A DNA stretch of 64,000 nucleotides, from positions 992,001 to 1,056,000 of the forward strand of contig CAWJMD010000001.1 of NCBI GenBank assembly GCA_963843835.1, written 5' to 3'. The DNA is from CAWJMD01 sp963843835 (GTDB lineage: Bacteria > Actinomycetota > Actinomycetes > Actinomycetales > CAWJMD01). Positions 34,124-42,385 of the stretch are shown in pieces; position 1 is the first letter of the stretch; each line of letters begins with the position of its first letter. The notes below the pieces were generated by a model. It was not told the DNA's origin and did not search any database. It worked only from the letters and a program-made list of their open reading frames with translations. Both the position numbers and the translations under genes were made by a program.

Positions 34124-34860
34124 GACGCTGCGGCGGCTTCCTCGATGGCCTGCTCGAACACCTCGATCGGCTGGGCTCCGACCACGGGGGTGCCGTTGAC
34201 CAGGAACGAGGGAGTGCCGGTCACGCCTATGGCCTGACCCTCCTGGAAGTCCCTTGCCACGAGGCTTTCCGTCTCGTCCGACGCCATGTCGGCGCGGAAC
34301 TGCTCGACGTCAAGACCGATCTCGTCCGCGACGGACTCGACGTACTGCTCGTCGAGCTGGCCGCTGTTGGGGGGCAGCTGGTCGGCGTACATCGCGTCGT
34401 GGAACTCCCAGAACCTCCCCTGCGCGGCGGCTGCACGTCCCGCCAGCGCAGCGGTCGCCGACTCGGGCCCCAGGTAGGGGAAGTCGCGCCACTCGATCCG
34501 AAGGGTGCCGTCCGCGACGTACTTCTCCTCCAGCGTGGGGGCGGTGTCGCGCGCGAACTTCCCGCAGAACGGGCACTGGAACTCCGAGTAGGCGACGAGC
34601 ACCACGGGGGCGTCGACCTCGCCCTTGGCCATCGGGTCGTCGGCGTCGCGTCGTGCGAGCTGGGCCAGCGGGTCGTCGGACGGTGCGGCCTCGGACGGCT
34701 GCGTCGACGAGGTCGTGCCCGCCGACCCGGTGTCGTCGGTGTCGCCCGCCTCGTCACCGCCGGGGATGCCGAAGATGGCGACCAGCAGCGCGATGACGGC
34801 CATACCGGCCACGACCAGCGGCAGGACCGGGCTCTTGGTGGACGTGCGGGACTCAGGCAT
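34120..34860 (-). CDS. Membrane-anchored DsbA-family thioredoxin-fold protein
   Basis: The 246-aa protein has one N-terminal TM anchor (VLPLVVAGMAVIALLVAIFGI), a long acidic Ser/Thr linker, then a DsbA_2/Thioredoxin_4 domain with the active site SEFQCPFCGKFARDT (CPFC), the helical insert and the cis-Pro loop VTGTPSFLVNG. It should act outside the cell membrane as a disulfide oxidase or reductase. ATG 34860 overlaps the stop of the CxxC membrane protein by 8 bp with AGGAAG just before it. CcdA follows with a 4-bp overlap. Confidence 0.92.
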   Translation of the reverse strand: MPESRTSTKSPVLPLVVAGMAVIALLVAIFGIPGGDEAGDTDDTGSAGTTSSTQPSEAAPSDDPLAQLARRDADDPMAKGEVDAPVVLVAYSEFQCPFCGKFARDTAPTLEEKYVADGTLRIEWRDFPYLGPESATAALAGRAAAAQGRFWEFHDAMYADQLPPNSGQLDEQYVESVADEIGLDVEQFRADMASDETESLVARDFQEGQAIGVTGTPSFLVNGTPVVGAQPIEVFEQAIEEAAAAS

Positions 34861-35317
34861 GAACTTCCTCAGGCGTTGTCGGACACGACATCTCGCCGAG
34901 CAGTCGCTTGCGGAGAGCCCAGGCGAGGAGGGCAACGGCTGCGACCTGCAGCAGCGGTTGGACCGGTTCGAACCAGGTCAGTGCGCCGGCGGTGCCGAGC
35001 GCCAGCAGCACGAGCTTGTTGCAGACGGGACACCCGACCGCGAAGAAGGTGAGTGCGGTACCCGCCCAACCACCGCGCGTAGCGGCGTCGGTCGCACCGT
35101 CCTTCGGGGTGTCGACGTAGGTGGCCACGAGGAGGCCGGCGAGCGCAGACGACACCAGGAGGGAGGGCCAGGCCCACCACGTGGGCGGCACCTCGCGTCC
35201 GAAGACCGGGTTGTCGATCAGGTCGGTCGGGATGCCGATGACCACGACGGACGCGGCACCGACGAGCAGGGCGGTCAGCCAACGCCGGACGGGCCAAGTC
35301 CGCAAGGCGACGATCAC
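34853..35317 (-). CDS. Small membrane protein with CPVC motif
   Basis: The 154-aa protein has four TM helices: WLTALLVGAASVVVIGIPTDLI, WWAWPSLLVSSALAGLLVATYV, GGWAGTALTFFAVGCPVCNKLVLLALG and PLLQVAAVALLAWALRKRLL. The GCPVCNKLVLLALGTAGALTWF segment puts a CxxC at a helix end, as in integral membrane redox proteins such as VKOR or DsbB, but the rest does not match either. The GTG start overlaps the ArsR-rhodanese stop as GTGA. Position between a sulfur-type regulator and DsbA/CcdA suggests electron transfer to those proteins (inference). Confidence 0.75.
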   Translation of the reverse strand: MIVALRTWPVRRWLTALLVGAASVVVIGIPTDLIDNPVFGREVPPTWWAWPSLLVSSALAGLLVATYVDTPKDGATDAATRGGWAGTALTFFAVGCPVCNKLVLLALGTAGALTWFEPVQPLLQVAAVALLAWALRKRLLGEMSCPTTPEEVHA

Positions 35318-35976
35318 GCGCCCACCTCGACTGGGTGGCCGTGGGTGCGCCACTCCAGCATCCCGTCTTCGAGCCGGCACGCGGCGATGCCCTCCCCGCC
35401 GAGCAGGCGGACGGCGTCGTGGGCGAGCACGCAGTAGGCGCCCCGGCAGTAGGCGATGACGCGGGTCTCGTCGCGCAGCTCCTCCACCGCCGCGGCGAGC
35501 TCGTCGAAGGGCAGGCTCCGGGCGCCGGGGATGTGCCCTGCGGCGTACTCCTCACGCGGGCGCACGTCGAGCACCGTCGCGCCGCCGCCGAGCAGGTCGA
35601 CCAGCTCCTGGCGCGTGATGATGCCGACCTCGTCGGACCCGGGCAGGTTGAGGTAGGCGTCCAGCGCTCGACCGACGTCCGCCGAGCGCGTCCGCGCGAT
35701 GCTCAGCATCGCCTCGTACAGCGCCGCGACGTCGTCGCCGGCGAGGCGGTAGTAGACGCGGGTGCCCTCCCGGCGGGTCCGCACCAGGTTCGAGAGCTTG
35801 AGCACCTGCAGGTGGGCCGACGCCGTGCTCAGCCCCATGCCGGCCGCGCGCGCGAGGCTCTCGACGGTCCGCTCACCCTGGGCGAGCAGGTCCACGAGCT
35901 CGAGACGCTTGGCGCTGCCGAACGCCTTGCCGACCACGGCCAGCTCCTGGAAGACGGCGTCGCGCGACTCCATCAT
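35314..35976 (-). CDS. ArsR-type HTH fused to a rhodanese domain
   Basis: The 220-aa protein has an ArsR winged helix (AKRLELVDLLAQGERTVESLARAAGMGLSTASAHLQVLKLSNLVRTRREGTRVYYRL, about 18-75) followed by a rhodanese domain (ITRQELVDLLGGGATVLDVRPREEYAAGHIPGARSLPF) with the active-site loop VIAYCRGAYCVLA. The Cys heads CRGAYC, so sulfur transfer or persulfide sensing is plausible. Of three possible starts, ATG 35976 was chosen because GGAGGA lies just upstream of it inside the longer frame. It is the first gene of a four-gene overlapping operon and probably autoregulates it. Confidence 0.9.
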   Translation of the reverse strand: MMESRDAVFQELAVVGKAFGSAKRLELVDLLAQGERTVESLARAAGMGLSTASAHLQVLKLSNLVRTRREGTRVYYRLAGDDVAALYEAMLSIARTRSADVGRALDAYLNLPGSDEVGIITRQELVDLLGGGATVLDVRPREEYAAGHIPGARSLPFDELAAAVEELRDETRVIAYCRGAYCVLAHDAVRLLGGEGIAACRLEDGMLEWRTHGHPVEVGA

Positions 35977-35979
35977 CTG

Positions 35980-36016
35980 TTCCTCCAATGAATAGTGGAA
36001 TAACGCTATCGCATCG
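35980..36016 (-). promoter_or_regulatory. AT-rich promoter/operator region of the redox operon
   Basis: The ATTC words in TTATTCCACTATTCATTGG are spaced 8 bp apart immediately upstream of the GGAGGA of arsR-rhodanese, the only AT-rich patch in the vicinity. ArsR proteins bind such short spaced sites. A true inverted repeat could not be confirmed, so this is tentative. Confidence 0.35.
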
Positions 36017-36036
36017 CCCAGCGGCCCGGGTCGCCC

Positions 36037-36050
36037 GGCCCAAAGGCCCT
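36037..36050 (+). promoter_or_regulatory. Weak DosR/OsdR-like box
   Basis: GGCCCAAAGGCCCT shares GGxC-AAAGGCCCT with the box upstream of narK and contains the perfect GGCC-N4-GGCC palindrome. It lies 57 bp before the PRTase-hydrolase start. DosR/DevR boxes are GGGACTWWAGTCCC-type palindromes and homologues in other actinobacteria bind GGGCC-N4-GGCCC variants. The match is partial. Confidence 0.35.
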
Positions 36051-36106
36051 GTCACGGCTCGGACGGGCCACCCATCGTTGACAGCACCGAGGGCGAGGAG
36101 GCCCCG

Positions 36107-37444
36107 ATGCAGCGTTTCCGTGACCGGGTGGACGCCGGTCGACGCCTGGCCGAGCGACTGCAGCACCTGAAGGGCGGGGAGCTCGTCGTGCTCGGGCTGC
36201 CGCGGGGTGGGGTGCCGGTGGCGTCCGAGGTGGCCGCGGCACTGGACGCCCCGCTCGACGTCATCGTGGTCCGCAAGCTGGGTCTGCCCTTCCAGCCCGA
36301 GCTGGCCATGGGGGCGATCGGAGAGGGCGGGTTCCAGGTCGTGGAACGCGGGGTCGTCAGCCGGGCCCGGGTGACCGCGGACGAGTGGCGCGCGGTCGAG
36401 CGCCACGAACGACGTGAGCTCGAGAAGCGGGTCGCGAGGTTCAGGCGCGGTCGTCCGCCCCTCGACCTCCGCGGACGGGTCGCGGTGGTCGTGGATGACG
36501 GCATCGCGACCGGGTCGACCGCACAGGTCGCCTGCGAGGTCGCGCGGCATCTCGGGGCCTCGAGGGTGGTGCTGGCGGTGCCGGTCGCACCGGCGGGGAC
36601 CGCCCGGAGCACCTTCGGGGTGGACGAGCTGGTGTGCGTCGAGACCCCACCTCACCTCGGATCCGTTGGGCAGTACTACGACGACTTCTCTTCCGTCCGG
36701 GACGAGGAGGTGGTCGTCCTCCTGGACGTGGCGCAGCGGCGCGCGCACGAGGCGCGCCGCGCCACCGGAAGGCGCCACCTCGAGGTCGAGATCCCGGCGA
36801 ACGGGCTCACCCTCGAGGGGCACCTGCAACTCCCCCAGCGGGCCGGAGGGGTCGTGGTGTTCGCGCACGGCAGCGGGAGCAGCAGGCACAGCCCCCGGAA
36901 CCAGTACGTCGCGTCGGTCCTCGAGCGCAGCGGACTCGGCACCCTCCTCCTGGACCTGCTCACGCCGGGGGAGGAGCACGACCGAGCGCGTGTGTTCGAC
37001 ATCGACCTGCTGGCGGAGCGGCTCGTCGCGGCGACCCGGTGGCTGCGGGGGAGGCCGGACACGACCTCGGCAGGGATCGGCTACTTCGGCGCCAGTACCG
37101 GTGCGGCAGCAGCGTTGTCGGCGGCTGCGTCGATCGGACCGGGCATCGGGGCCGTGGTCTCGCGGGGCGGCCGACCGGACCTGGCTTGGGAGTACCTGGC
37201 CGAGGTGAGGGCGCCGACGCTCCTGATCGTCGGCAGTCGGGACGACGTGGTGCTCGACCTCAACCGGAAGGCGCAGGCGCGGATGCACTGCGAGAGCAGG
37301 CTGACGGTCGTGAGGGGAGCCACTCACCTTTTCGAGGAGCCCGGGACCCTCGACGAGGTGGCCATGCTGGCCTCGGACTGGTTCGTCCAGCACCTGCTCG
37401 CCGTGCAGGGGCACGACTCGCGCCCAGAGGCAGGGTCAAGCTGA
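36107..37444 (+). CDS. Phosphoribosyltransferase / dienelactone hydrolase-type fusion
   Basis: The 445-aa protein has an N-terminal PRTase domain (GLPRGGVPVASEVAAALDAPLDVIVVRKLGLP, and the PRPP loop VVVDDGIATGSTA near residue 130). After about residue 220 an alpha/beta hydrolase follows: GVVVFAHGSGSSRHSPRN, nucleophile Ser in GYFGASTGAAAAL and a C-terminal GATHLFEEPG with His. This is the layout of the mycobacterial Rv0571c protein, a known hypoxia (DosR) regulon member. The base and ester substrates are unknown. It is one gene without downstream partners on its strand, ending just short of a convergent permease. Confidence 0.9.
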   Translation: MQRFRDRVDAGRRLAERLQHLKGGELVVLGLPRGGVPVASEVAAALDAPLDVIVVRKLGLPFQPELAMGAIGEGGFQVVERGVVSRARVTADEWRAVERHERRELEKRVARFRRGRPPLDLRGRVAVVVDDGIATGSTAQVACEVARHLGASRVVLAVPVAPAGTARSTFGVDELVCVETPPHLGSVGQYYDDFSSVRDEEVVVLLDVAQRRAHEARRATGRRHLEVEIPANGLTLEGHLQLPQRAGGVVVFAHGSGSSRHSPRNQYVASVLERSGLGTLLLDLLTPGEEHDRARVFDIDLLAERLVAATRWLRGRPDTTSAGIGYFGASTGAAAALSAAASIGPGIGAVVSRGGRPDLAWEYLAEVRAPTLLIVGSRDDVVLDLNRKAQARMHCESRLTVVRGATHLFEEPGTLDEVAMLASDWFVQHLLAVQGHDSRPEAGSS

Positions 37445-37467
37445 CCTTGGCCACGCCGCCTAGGAAG

Positions 37468-38772
37468 TCACGAGGCGTGGTCGGCGTGCTCAGCCCGCCG
37501 TACGACGAGCCACTGGCTGAAGGCGATCAGTGCCGCAACGCCGACAGCGACCCCGACGGTGAGCACGTCGCTGCGCACCTTGACCACCAGGAAGGCGCCG
37601 AGCACGACCACGTCGAGGACGATGGCGACGGCCGGCACCACTGGTGTCGCGTCGATCTCCGAGCGGAGGCGGCGGATCACGCCCCAGTGGATGGCGATGT
37701 CCATGGCAAGGTAGAGGATCGCGCCCATGGAGGCGATCTGGCTGAGGTCCAGATACACCGTGAGGACGATGGCCAAACCGGCTGTGACCACGAGGGACTG
37801 GTGCCCGATGCTGACCGGGAGCCCGGGCGCCTGCCCCATGTCACGCAGCATGTCGTACAGCCGCGAGACCGAGTAGATGCTGGCGAGCAGACCGGACAGG
37901 GTGGCTACCACGGCCAGTCCGATCGTCAGGCCGACGCCCCACGACCCGAAGAGCGGCTCGGCCGCTGCGGCCAGGGCGTAGTCGCGGGCCTCGACGATCT
38001 CGTCCACCGTCAGGCTGGCCGACACCGCGACGGTCAGCAGGAGATACAGAAGCGCGCACGCAACGATGGAGATCGTGATCGAGCGGCTGATGTTCTTCTT
38101 CGGCTCCCTGATGTCGGCGCCCTGGTTGGTGATGGTCGTGAAGCCCTTGTACGCCAAGATGCACAGGGTCGTTCCCGCGAGGAAACCCAGCAGACCCTTC
38201 CCCTGACCGGTGCCCTCGTCGCTGCTGAGCAGGCCACCCATCGCAGAGGGGCCGGCGGCCACGATCCCGCCGATGGCCAGGGCAGCGATGCCGACGATCT
38301 TCAGGGTGGCGGTCACCGTCGCCGAGCGCTCGACCCACTCGGTGCCCACGAGGTTCACCAGGGCCGCGAGCGTGATGGCGCAGACACCGAGGACGGGGAC
38401 GAGCACGAGGGAGTCCTCGAGCCCGAAGGGCCGCAGCGCGTAGGTCCCGAACGTCCTGGCCAGCAGGCTCTGCGCCACCACCATCGAGACGTACATGAAG
38501 AGCGAGAAGGTGCCCGCGACGACCCCCGGACCGTAGGCCGCCTTGAGCAGCATGGCGATGCCGCCGGATGAGGGGTTGGTGCTGGAGTACTTGACGTAGG
38601 AGTAGGCGCTGAAGCCCACCACCACGGCCCCGGAGGCGAACGCGACCGGCATCAGGCTGCCGGCGAGCTCGCTCACCTGCCCGACGAGAGCGAAGATGCC
38701 GGCCCCGATCATCACGCCCGTGCCGAGCGAGACCGATCCGGCGAGTGAGAGCTTCTGCTGGTCGGACGACAC
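37468..38772 (-). CDS. APC-family amino acid permease
   Basis: The 434-aa protein with about 12 TM helices shows the APC start GSVSLGTGVMIGAGIFALVGQVSELAG (helix 1 with the unwound GAG motif), EWVERSATVTATLKIVGIAALA, GFTTITNQGADIREPKKNISRSI in the cytoplasmic loop, and ALLYLLLTVAV. It transports an amino acid or amine by cation symport or exchange. The substrate is not evident. GTG 38772 is used as start. It follows the antiporter gene after 27 bp on the same strand, so the two are probably co-transcribed. Confidence 0.9.
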   Translation of the reverse strand: MSSDQQKLSLAGSVSLGTGVMIGAGIFALVGQVSELAGSLMPVAFASGAVVVGFSAYSYVKYSSTNPSSGGIAMLLKAAYGPGVVAGTFSLFMYVSMVVAQSLLARTFGTYALRPFGLEDSLVLVPVLGVCAITLAALVNLVGTEWVERSATVTATLKIVGIAALAIGGIVAAGPSAMGGLLSSDEGTGQGKGLLGFLAGTTLCILAYKGFTTITNQGADIREPKKNISRSITISIVACALLYLLLTVAVSASLTVDEIVEARDYALAAAAEPLFGSWGVGLTIGLAVVATLSGLLASIYSVSRLYDMLRDMGQAPGLPVSIGHQSLVVTAGLAIVLTVYLDLSQIASMGAILYLAMDIAIHWGVIRRLRSEIDATPVVPAVAIVLDVVVLGAFLVVKVRSDVLTVGVAVGVAALIAFSQWLVVRRAEHADHAS

Positions 38773-38799
38773 GGCACCAAGCTAACGACACCTGCGGGC

Positions 38800-40440
38800 T
38801 CACGCCTCCGGCGTCAGTGCGCGTGCTGCCTGCTCAGCGGCGTCGTCGAAGGGATGCAGCACGAGGTCCACCCGACCGGCAGCGGCCTCCTGCGCGAGCG
38901 ACGCCGCCTCGGCATCGGTGTGCGCGGTGACGGCGAGCCTGCCGGGGAACTGCCAGCGGTGGAGCGCCGCCGCAAGCACCCGGTTGGTGTCGACCCTCGG
39001 AATGGTGCTGACGACCCACTTCGCCGAAGCCAACGGGAGGCTCGCAGGGAACTCCGGGTCGTCCGCATCACCGAAGACGATGCGCACCCGCTCTGCTGCC
39101 TCGGGGGTGCCCAGGTCGGTCCGAGCGTACGGATCCCAGTCGACCACCAGGACCTCGTGCCCTTCATCGGCGAGGCGCCGCACGATGTGTCGGCCGTACC
39201 GGCCGAAGCCGTAGACGATGACGTCGACGAGCGGGTGGTCGTGCCGAGGTATGGCGAGGGGACGCCTGCGTTCGAAGATGCTGATCAGCGGTGCGAGCCG
39301 TTCGAAGATCTGGTGGGAGTAGAGGATCAGGTAGGTGGAGGTTCCGATGGTGACCATGCCGACCAGGGTCACCAGCCCGACGGCGTCCGTGCCGATGTGG
39401 CCGAGGCTGAGCCCGAGCGCGACCAGGATGAGGGAGAACTCGCTGATCTGCGCCACCGTCAGCCCGGCCAGGAACGACACCCGCTTCGGGTAGCCCATGA
39501 GCCCCATGATCACCAGCACGATGAGCGGGTTGCCGACGAGCACGAACACCGAGAGCACGATGGCGGCCGGTATCTGCGACCCGAGCTCCGCGAAGTCGAG
39601 CTGCGCGCCGAGCTCGATGAAGAAGAAGAGCAGCAGGAAGTCCCGCAGACCTGTCAGCGAGGAGGCGAGCGACTCGCGGTACGGCGTGGACGCCAGTGCG
39701 AAGCCGGCGAGGAACGCCCCGACCTCAGTGGAGAACCCGAGCCAGTCACCGACGGCAGCAACGGACACGGCCCACGCCACCGCGAAGACGATCAACAGCT
39801 CCTGGGAGCGTGCGACGAGCGCCATCACCCGTGGCAGCACCCACCGCATGAGCACGGCCAGCCCCAGGAGGAGCCCCATGCCCTGCGCGGCGACGAGGCC
39901 GATCCGGAGGGCCACCGGCCCCTCGCGCTCCCCACTGAAGGAGGAGAGGACGATCATCAGCACCACGACGACGATGTCCTGGACGATGAGGAAGCCCAGA
40001 GCGATCCGGCCGTGCAGCTCATCGAGCTCGCGCTTGTCCGAGAGCAGCTTGACGATGATGATCGTCGAGGAGAACGTGAGGGCGATCGCGACGTACAACG
40101 CCGTCACCGCCCCCAGGCCGAGGAGCACCGCGAGCGCGTACCCGATCACCGAGGTGAACACCACCTGGCCGAGCCCGGTGATCACGGCCACCCGGCCGGT
40201 CGTGCGGACCAGATGGAGGTCCAGCCTGAGACCGACCAGGAAGAGCAGGACCGCGATGCCCACCTGGGCGAAGAGCTCCAGCGGCTCGTTCTCCTTGACC
40301 CAGCCGAGCGCCGACGGACCGACGACCACCCCCACAGCGATGTAGGCGACGATCAGGGGCTGCCGGGCCCGGTTGGCGATCAGGCCGACCACAGCGGCGA
40401 CAGCCAGCACAGCTGCTGTGACCTGGAAGCTGTTCTCCAT
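38800..40440 (-). CDS. Cation:proton antiporter with TrkA-N domain (KefB-like)
   Basis: The 546-aa CPA2-type antiporter has about 12 TM helices, from VTAAVLAVAAVVGLIANRARQPLIVAYIAVGVVVGPSALGWV through the core LLFFFIELGAQLDF and TVAQISEFSLILVALGLSLG. After about residue 400 a Rossmann RCK/TrkA-N domain (VDVIVYGFGRYGRHIVRRLADEGHEVLVVDWDP) binds nucleotide and gates transport. It is likely K+ or Na+ efflux in exchange for protons. ATG 40440 has no ribosome binding site of its own. A 22-codon leader ORF with GGAGG ends 7 nt upstream, pointing to coupled translation. Confidence 0.92.
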   Translation of the reverse strand: MENSFQVTAAVLAVAAVVGLIANRARQPLIVAYIAVGVVVGPSALGWVKENEPLELFAQVGIAVLLFLVGLRLDLHLVRTTGRVAVITGLGQVVFTSVIGYALAVLLGLGAVTALYVAIALTFSSTIIIVKLLSDKRELDELHGRIALGFLIVQDIVVVVLMIVLSSFSGEREGPVALRIGLVAAQGMGLLLGLAVLMRWVLPRVMALVARSQELLIVFAVAWAVSVAAVGDWLGFSTEVGAFLAGFALASTPYRESLASSLTGLRDFLLLFFFIELGAQLDFAELGSQIPAAIVLSVFVLVGNPLIVLVIMGLMGYPKRVSFLAGLTVAQISEFSLILVALGLSLGHIGTDAVGLVTLVGMVTIGTSTYLILYSHQIFERLAPLISIFERRRPLAIPRHDHPLVDVIVYGFGRYGRHIVRRLADEGHEVLVVDWDPYARTDLGTPEAAERVRIVFGDADDPEFPASLPLASAKWVVSTIPRVDTNRVLAAALHRWQFPGRLAVTAHTDAEAASLAQEAAAGRVDLVLHPFDDAAEQAARALTPEA

Positions 40441-40447
40441 CGCCGGG

Positions 40448-40516
40448 TCAGCCGACGGGGTGGTGGTCGAGCAGGAGGCGGTGAACGCCTCGGCGAGGGT
40501 CGAGATGGTCGGTCAT
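40448..40516 (-). CDS. Possible 22-aa leader peptide upstream of the antiporter
   Basis: The frame MTDHLDPRRGVHRLLLDHHPVG begins at ATG 40516 with GGAGG 4 nt before it and ends 7 nt ahead of the antiporter ATG, which lacks its own ribosome binding site. It is His- and Arg-rich. Such an ORF could couple or attenuate antiporter translation. The coding evidence is only the ribosome site and spacing. Confidence 0.35.
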   Translation of the reverse strand: MTDHLDPRRGVHRLLLDHHPVG

Positions 40517-40669
40517 CCGGCCTCCGTGGACGAGGGTGTGGTGGCAGTGCCTGTCGATCGTGGTTGCGGGCAGCCTCTCAGCGCAAACGCCCGTGCCTGC
40601 AGTGACGAATGTCCCGGAATCGCCAGACCGCGGGAGCACCCGGCCCGCCGACGCGGATACGGTCCTGCG
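40517..40669. other. Divergent promoter region, antiporter/ion channel
   Basis: The 229-bp interval from 40441 separates the antiporter from the plus-strand ion channel. Apart from the leader ORF and the DosR-like box at 40602, nothing else stands out. Confidence 0.5.
40602..40615 (+). promoter_or_regulatory. DosR/DevR-like box
   Basis: GTGACGAATGTCCC agrees with the DosR consensus GGGACTWWAGTCCC at 11 of 14 positions by my alignment. It lies 55 bp before the ion-channel start. A DosR-type regulator is not in the window, so this rests on motif similarity only. Confidence 0.45.
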
Positions 40670-41554
40670 ATGGTCTGGTTCCTGACGGTCGCCGGGATCG
40701 TGCTGATCCTGATCACGCTGCGCGACCTCTTCCACACCCTCTGGCACCCGAGCGGCTTCGGGACGCTGTCCCGGGTGGTGTTCACGCTCGTGTGGCGGGT
40801 CACGAAGCTGGGCGACCGACGGCGTTCGGCGCAGCTCGCGGGACCCCTGGGGCTGATCGGGACCCTGGCGGTCTGGACGCTCCTGGTCGTCGGCGGTTTC
40901 GCACTGATCTACCAGCCCCAGATGCCGGGCGGCTTCTACTTCGGCTCCACGCTCAACCCCGAGGCGTCCTCGGACCTGGTCAAGTCGCTGTACCTGTCCT
41001 CCGTCGCGCTGACGACCCTCGGCATCGGGGACATCCAGCCGGCCACGGAGGTTCTCCGGCTGATCGTGCCGACCGAGGCGCTGCTCGGCTTCCTGCTGCT
41101 CACCGCAGGCATCTCGTGGATCCTGCAGCTGTACCCCGCCCTGATCCGACGTCGAGCGCTCGCCCGGCGGATCACGACGATGGCGCGGCACCGGGCCGCG
41201 GACGTCGTCGAGAACGGGGAGGTGTCCGTCGCAGTCCAGCACCTGGAGTCGGTGCGGGGCGAGCTGGCCACCGTGGAGATGGACCTGATGCAGTACGGCG
41301 AGTCCTACTTCTTCCGTGAGGTCAGAGCCGACCTGTCGCTCGCCGCGGCACTGCCGCACGTCACGGAGCTGGTCGCCGCGGGTCAGCGTGCGCAGTCCGC
41401 CGACGTCCGCAACGCCGCCCTCATGCTGGAGGACGGGTTGTCCGAGTTCCTCACCCTGCTGCGACGGCAGTTCTTCAGCGACGCCGGCGACGACGAGGCG
41501 ACGCTGACGGCCTATGCGGAGGATCATCAGCATCAGCATCTGCTGTCGCGTTGA
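40670..41554 (+). CDS. Two-TM potassium-channel-like protein
   Basis: The 294-aa protein has N-terminal TM helices (MVWFLTVAGIVLILITLRDLF and LGLIGTLAVWTLLVVGGFALIY), then a pore-loop segment SLYLSSVALTTLGIGDIQPATEVLRL, followed by the inner helix LIVPTEALLGFLLLTAGISWILQL. A cytosolic helical region of about 140 residues ends the protein. TLGIGD aligns with the K+ selectivity filter TVGYGD but with Ile for Tyr, so ion selectivity may differ. Start ATG 40670 marks the first helix. Divergent from the KefB-like antiporter, it fits an ion-homeostasis theme. The next gene follows after 42 bp. Confidence 0.8.
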   Translation: MVWFLTVAGIVLILITLRDLFHTLWHPSGFGTLSRVVFTLVWRVTKLGDRRRSAQLAGPLGLIGTLAVWTLLVVGGFALIYQPQMPGGFYFGSTLNPEASSDLVKSLYLSSVALTTLGIGDIQPATEVLRLIVPTEALLGFLLLTAGISWILQLYPALIRRRALARRITTMARHRAADVVENGEVSVAVQHLESVRGELATVEMDLMQYGESYFFREVRADLSLAAALPHVTELVAAGQRAQSADVRNAALMLEDGLSEFLTLLRRQFFSDAGDDEATLTAYAEDHQHQHLLSR

Positions 41555-41596
41555 CCCCGGTGCCTGGCAGCGTGGTCGCAGCGCACGAGTGAGGAG

Positions 41597-42253
41597 ATGA
41601 CCGACGTGGAGGACGACGGACAGGACAGCCTGGTCGCGACCCGGCACGCGCTGCATGCCGTGGCCGAGTTCCTGCTGGCCGGGCCTCAGTACGCCGCGAG
41701 CAGGACCATCCGGCTGCGGGTGACACCCGGCGGGTTCGCGACCTGCCTCGCCCCGGAGCTGCGGGTCGAGGGACTCGAGCTGGTGACCCCTGAGACGCGA
41801 GTGCCTCTCGACGGGACCTGCGAGAGCGTCGCCAAGGCCGCCGGTCTCGGGGCGCGCGATCTCCGCGAGGTGTACGCCGACGGGCCGACACTGACCCGCG
41901 ACGAAACCCTGCGTCTCTCCGCGGACGCGGCCGCGGTGATCGCGGACGCCTTCGCGCGCGGGGACGCCGCACTGCGTGAGCTCGCGCCGTCGGAGGAGCC
42001 GGTGCTCTGGCCGGAGCACTTCGACCTGGGGAACACCCTCGACGAGGTGAACTACGGCGTCTCGCCAGGCGACGTGCACTCGCCGGTGCCGTACGCGTAT
42101 GTCGGTCCGTGGGCGGCGCGCCGAGGACCCTTCTGGAACACGGCCTTCGGGGCAGCGAGGCCGATGGCGGAGCTGCCCGACGTCGCCTCGCTCCTCGGGT
42201 TCTTCCGAGAGGGCGCCGAGCGCGCGGCGTCGGACCCGTCGCGAGACGGGTAG
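41597..42253 (+). CDS. Conserved hypothetical protein
   Basis: I do not recognise a named family for this 218-aa soluble protein. It has an N-terminal helix (ATRHALHAVAEFLLAGPQYA), a beta-rich part with RLRVTPGGFATCLAPELRVEGLEL, the ETLRLSADAAAVIADAFARGDAALRELAP helix and a Trp/Pro-rich end (PVLWPEHFDLGNTLDEVNYGVSPGDVHSPVPYAYVGPWAAR). It is well conserved in texture, with clean coding bias. It follows the ion channel by 42 bp and is probably in the same operon. No signal peptide. Confidence 0.7.
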   Translation: MTDVEDDGQDSLVATRHALHAVAEFLLAGPQYAASRTIRLRVTPGGFATCLAPELRVEGLELVTPETRVPLDGTCESVAKAAGLGARDLREVYADGPTLTRDETLRLSADAAAVIADAFARGDAALRELAPSEEPVLWPEHFDLGNTLDEVNYGVSPGDVHSPVPYAYVGPWAARRGPFWNTAFGAARPMAELPDVASLLGFFREGAERAASDPSRDG

Positions 42254-42293
42254 TCCGGTCCGCTCGGCGCCGACGGGAGGGCTCAGTGGCGTG

Positions 42294-42311
42294 TAGGACT
42301 TTAGGCCCTCA
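42294..42311 (+). promoter_or_regulatory. DosR/DevR-like box upstream of narK
   Basis: TAGGACTTTAGGCCCTCA carries GGACTTT-AGGCCC, a near-palindrome of the DosR type (GGGACTTTNGGCCCT is a common variant). It sits about 75 bp before the narK ATG. In Mycobacterium tuberculosis narK2 is DosR-controlled, so the placement is biologically sensible. Confidence 0.55.
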
Positions 42312-42385
42312 CCGGCCGGGACCTGCGTCGAGTGAGGTAGGCCTGTGGACGGGCACCGCCAGGGGCCCGGGTCAGGGGTGCCCTC

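Noticed and set aside
36107..37444. Reading the phosphoribosyltransferase-hydrolase as two genes
   Set aside because: The frame is continuous and both halves are complete with a linker. The same fusion is known in mycobacteria.
37451..37480. CCACGCC/GGCGTGG between convergent genes as bidirectional terminator
   Set aside because: The loop of 16 nt is long and one arm lies inside the permease coding end. Evidence too weak to annotate.
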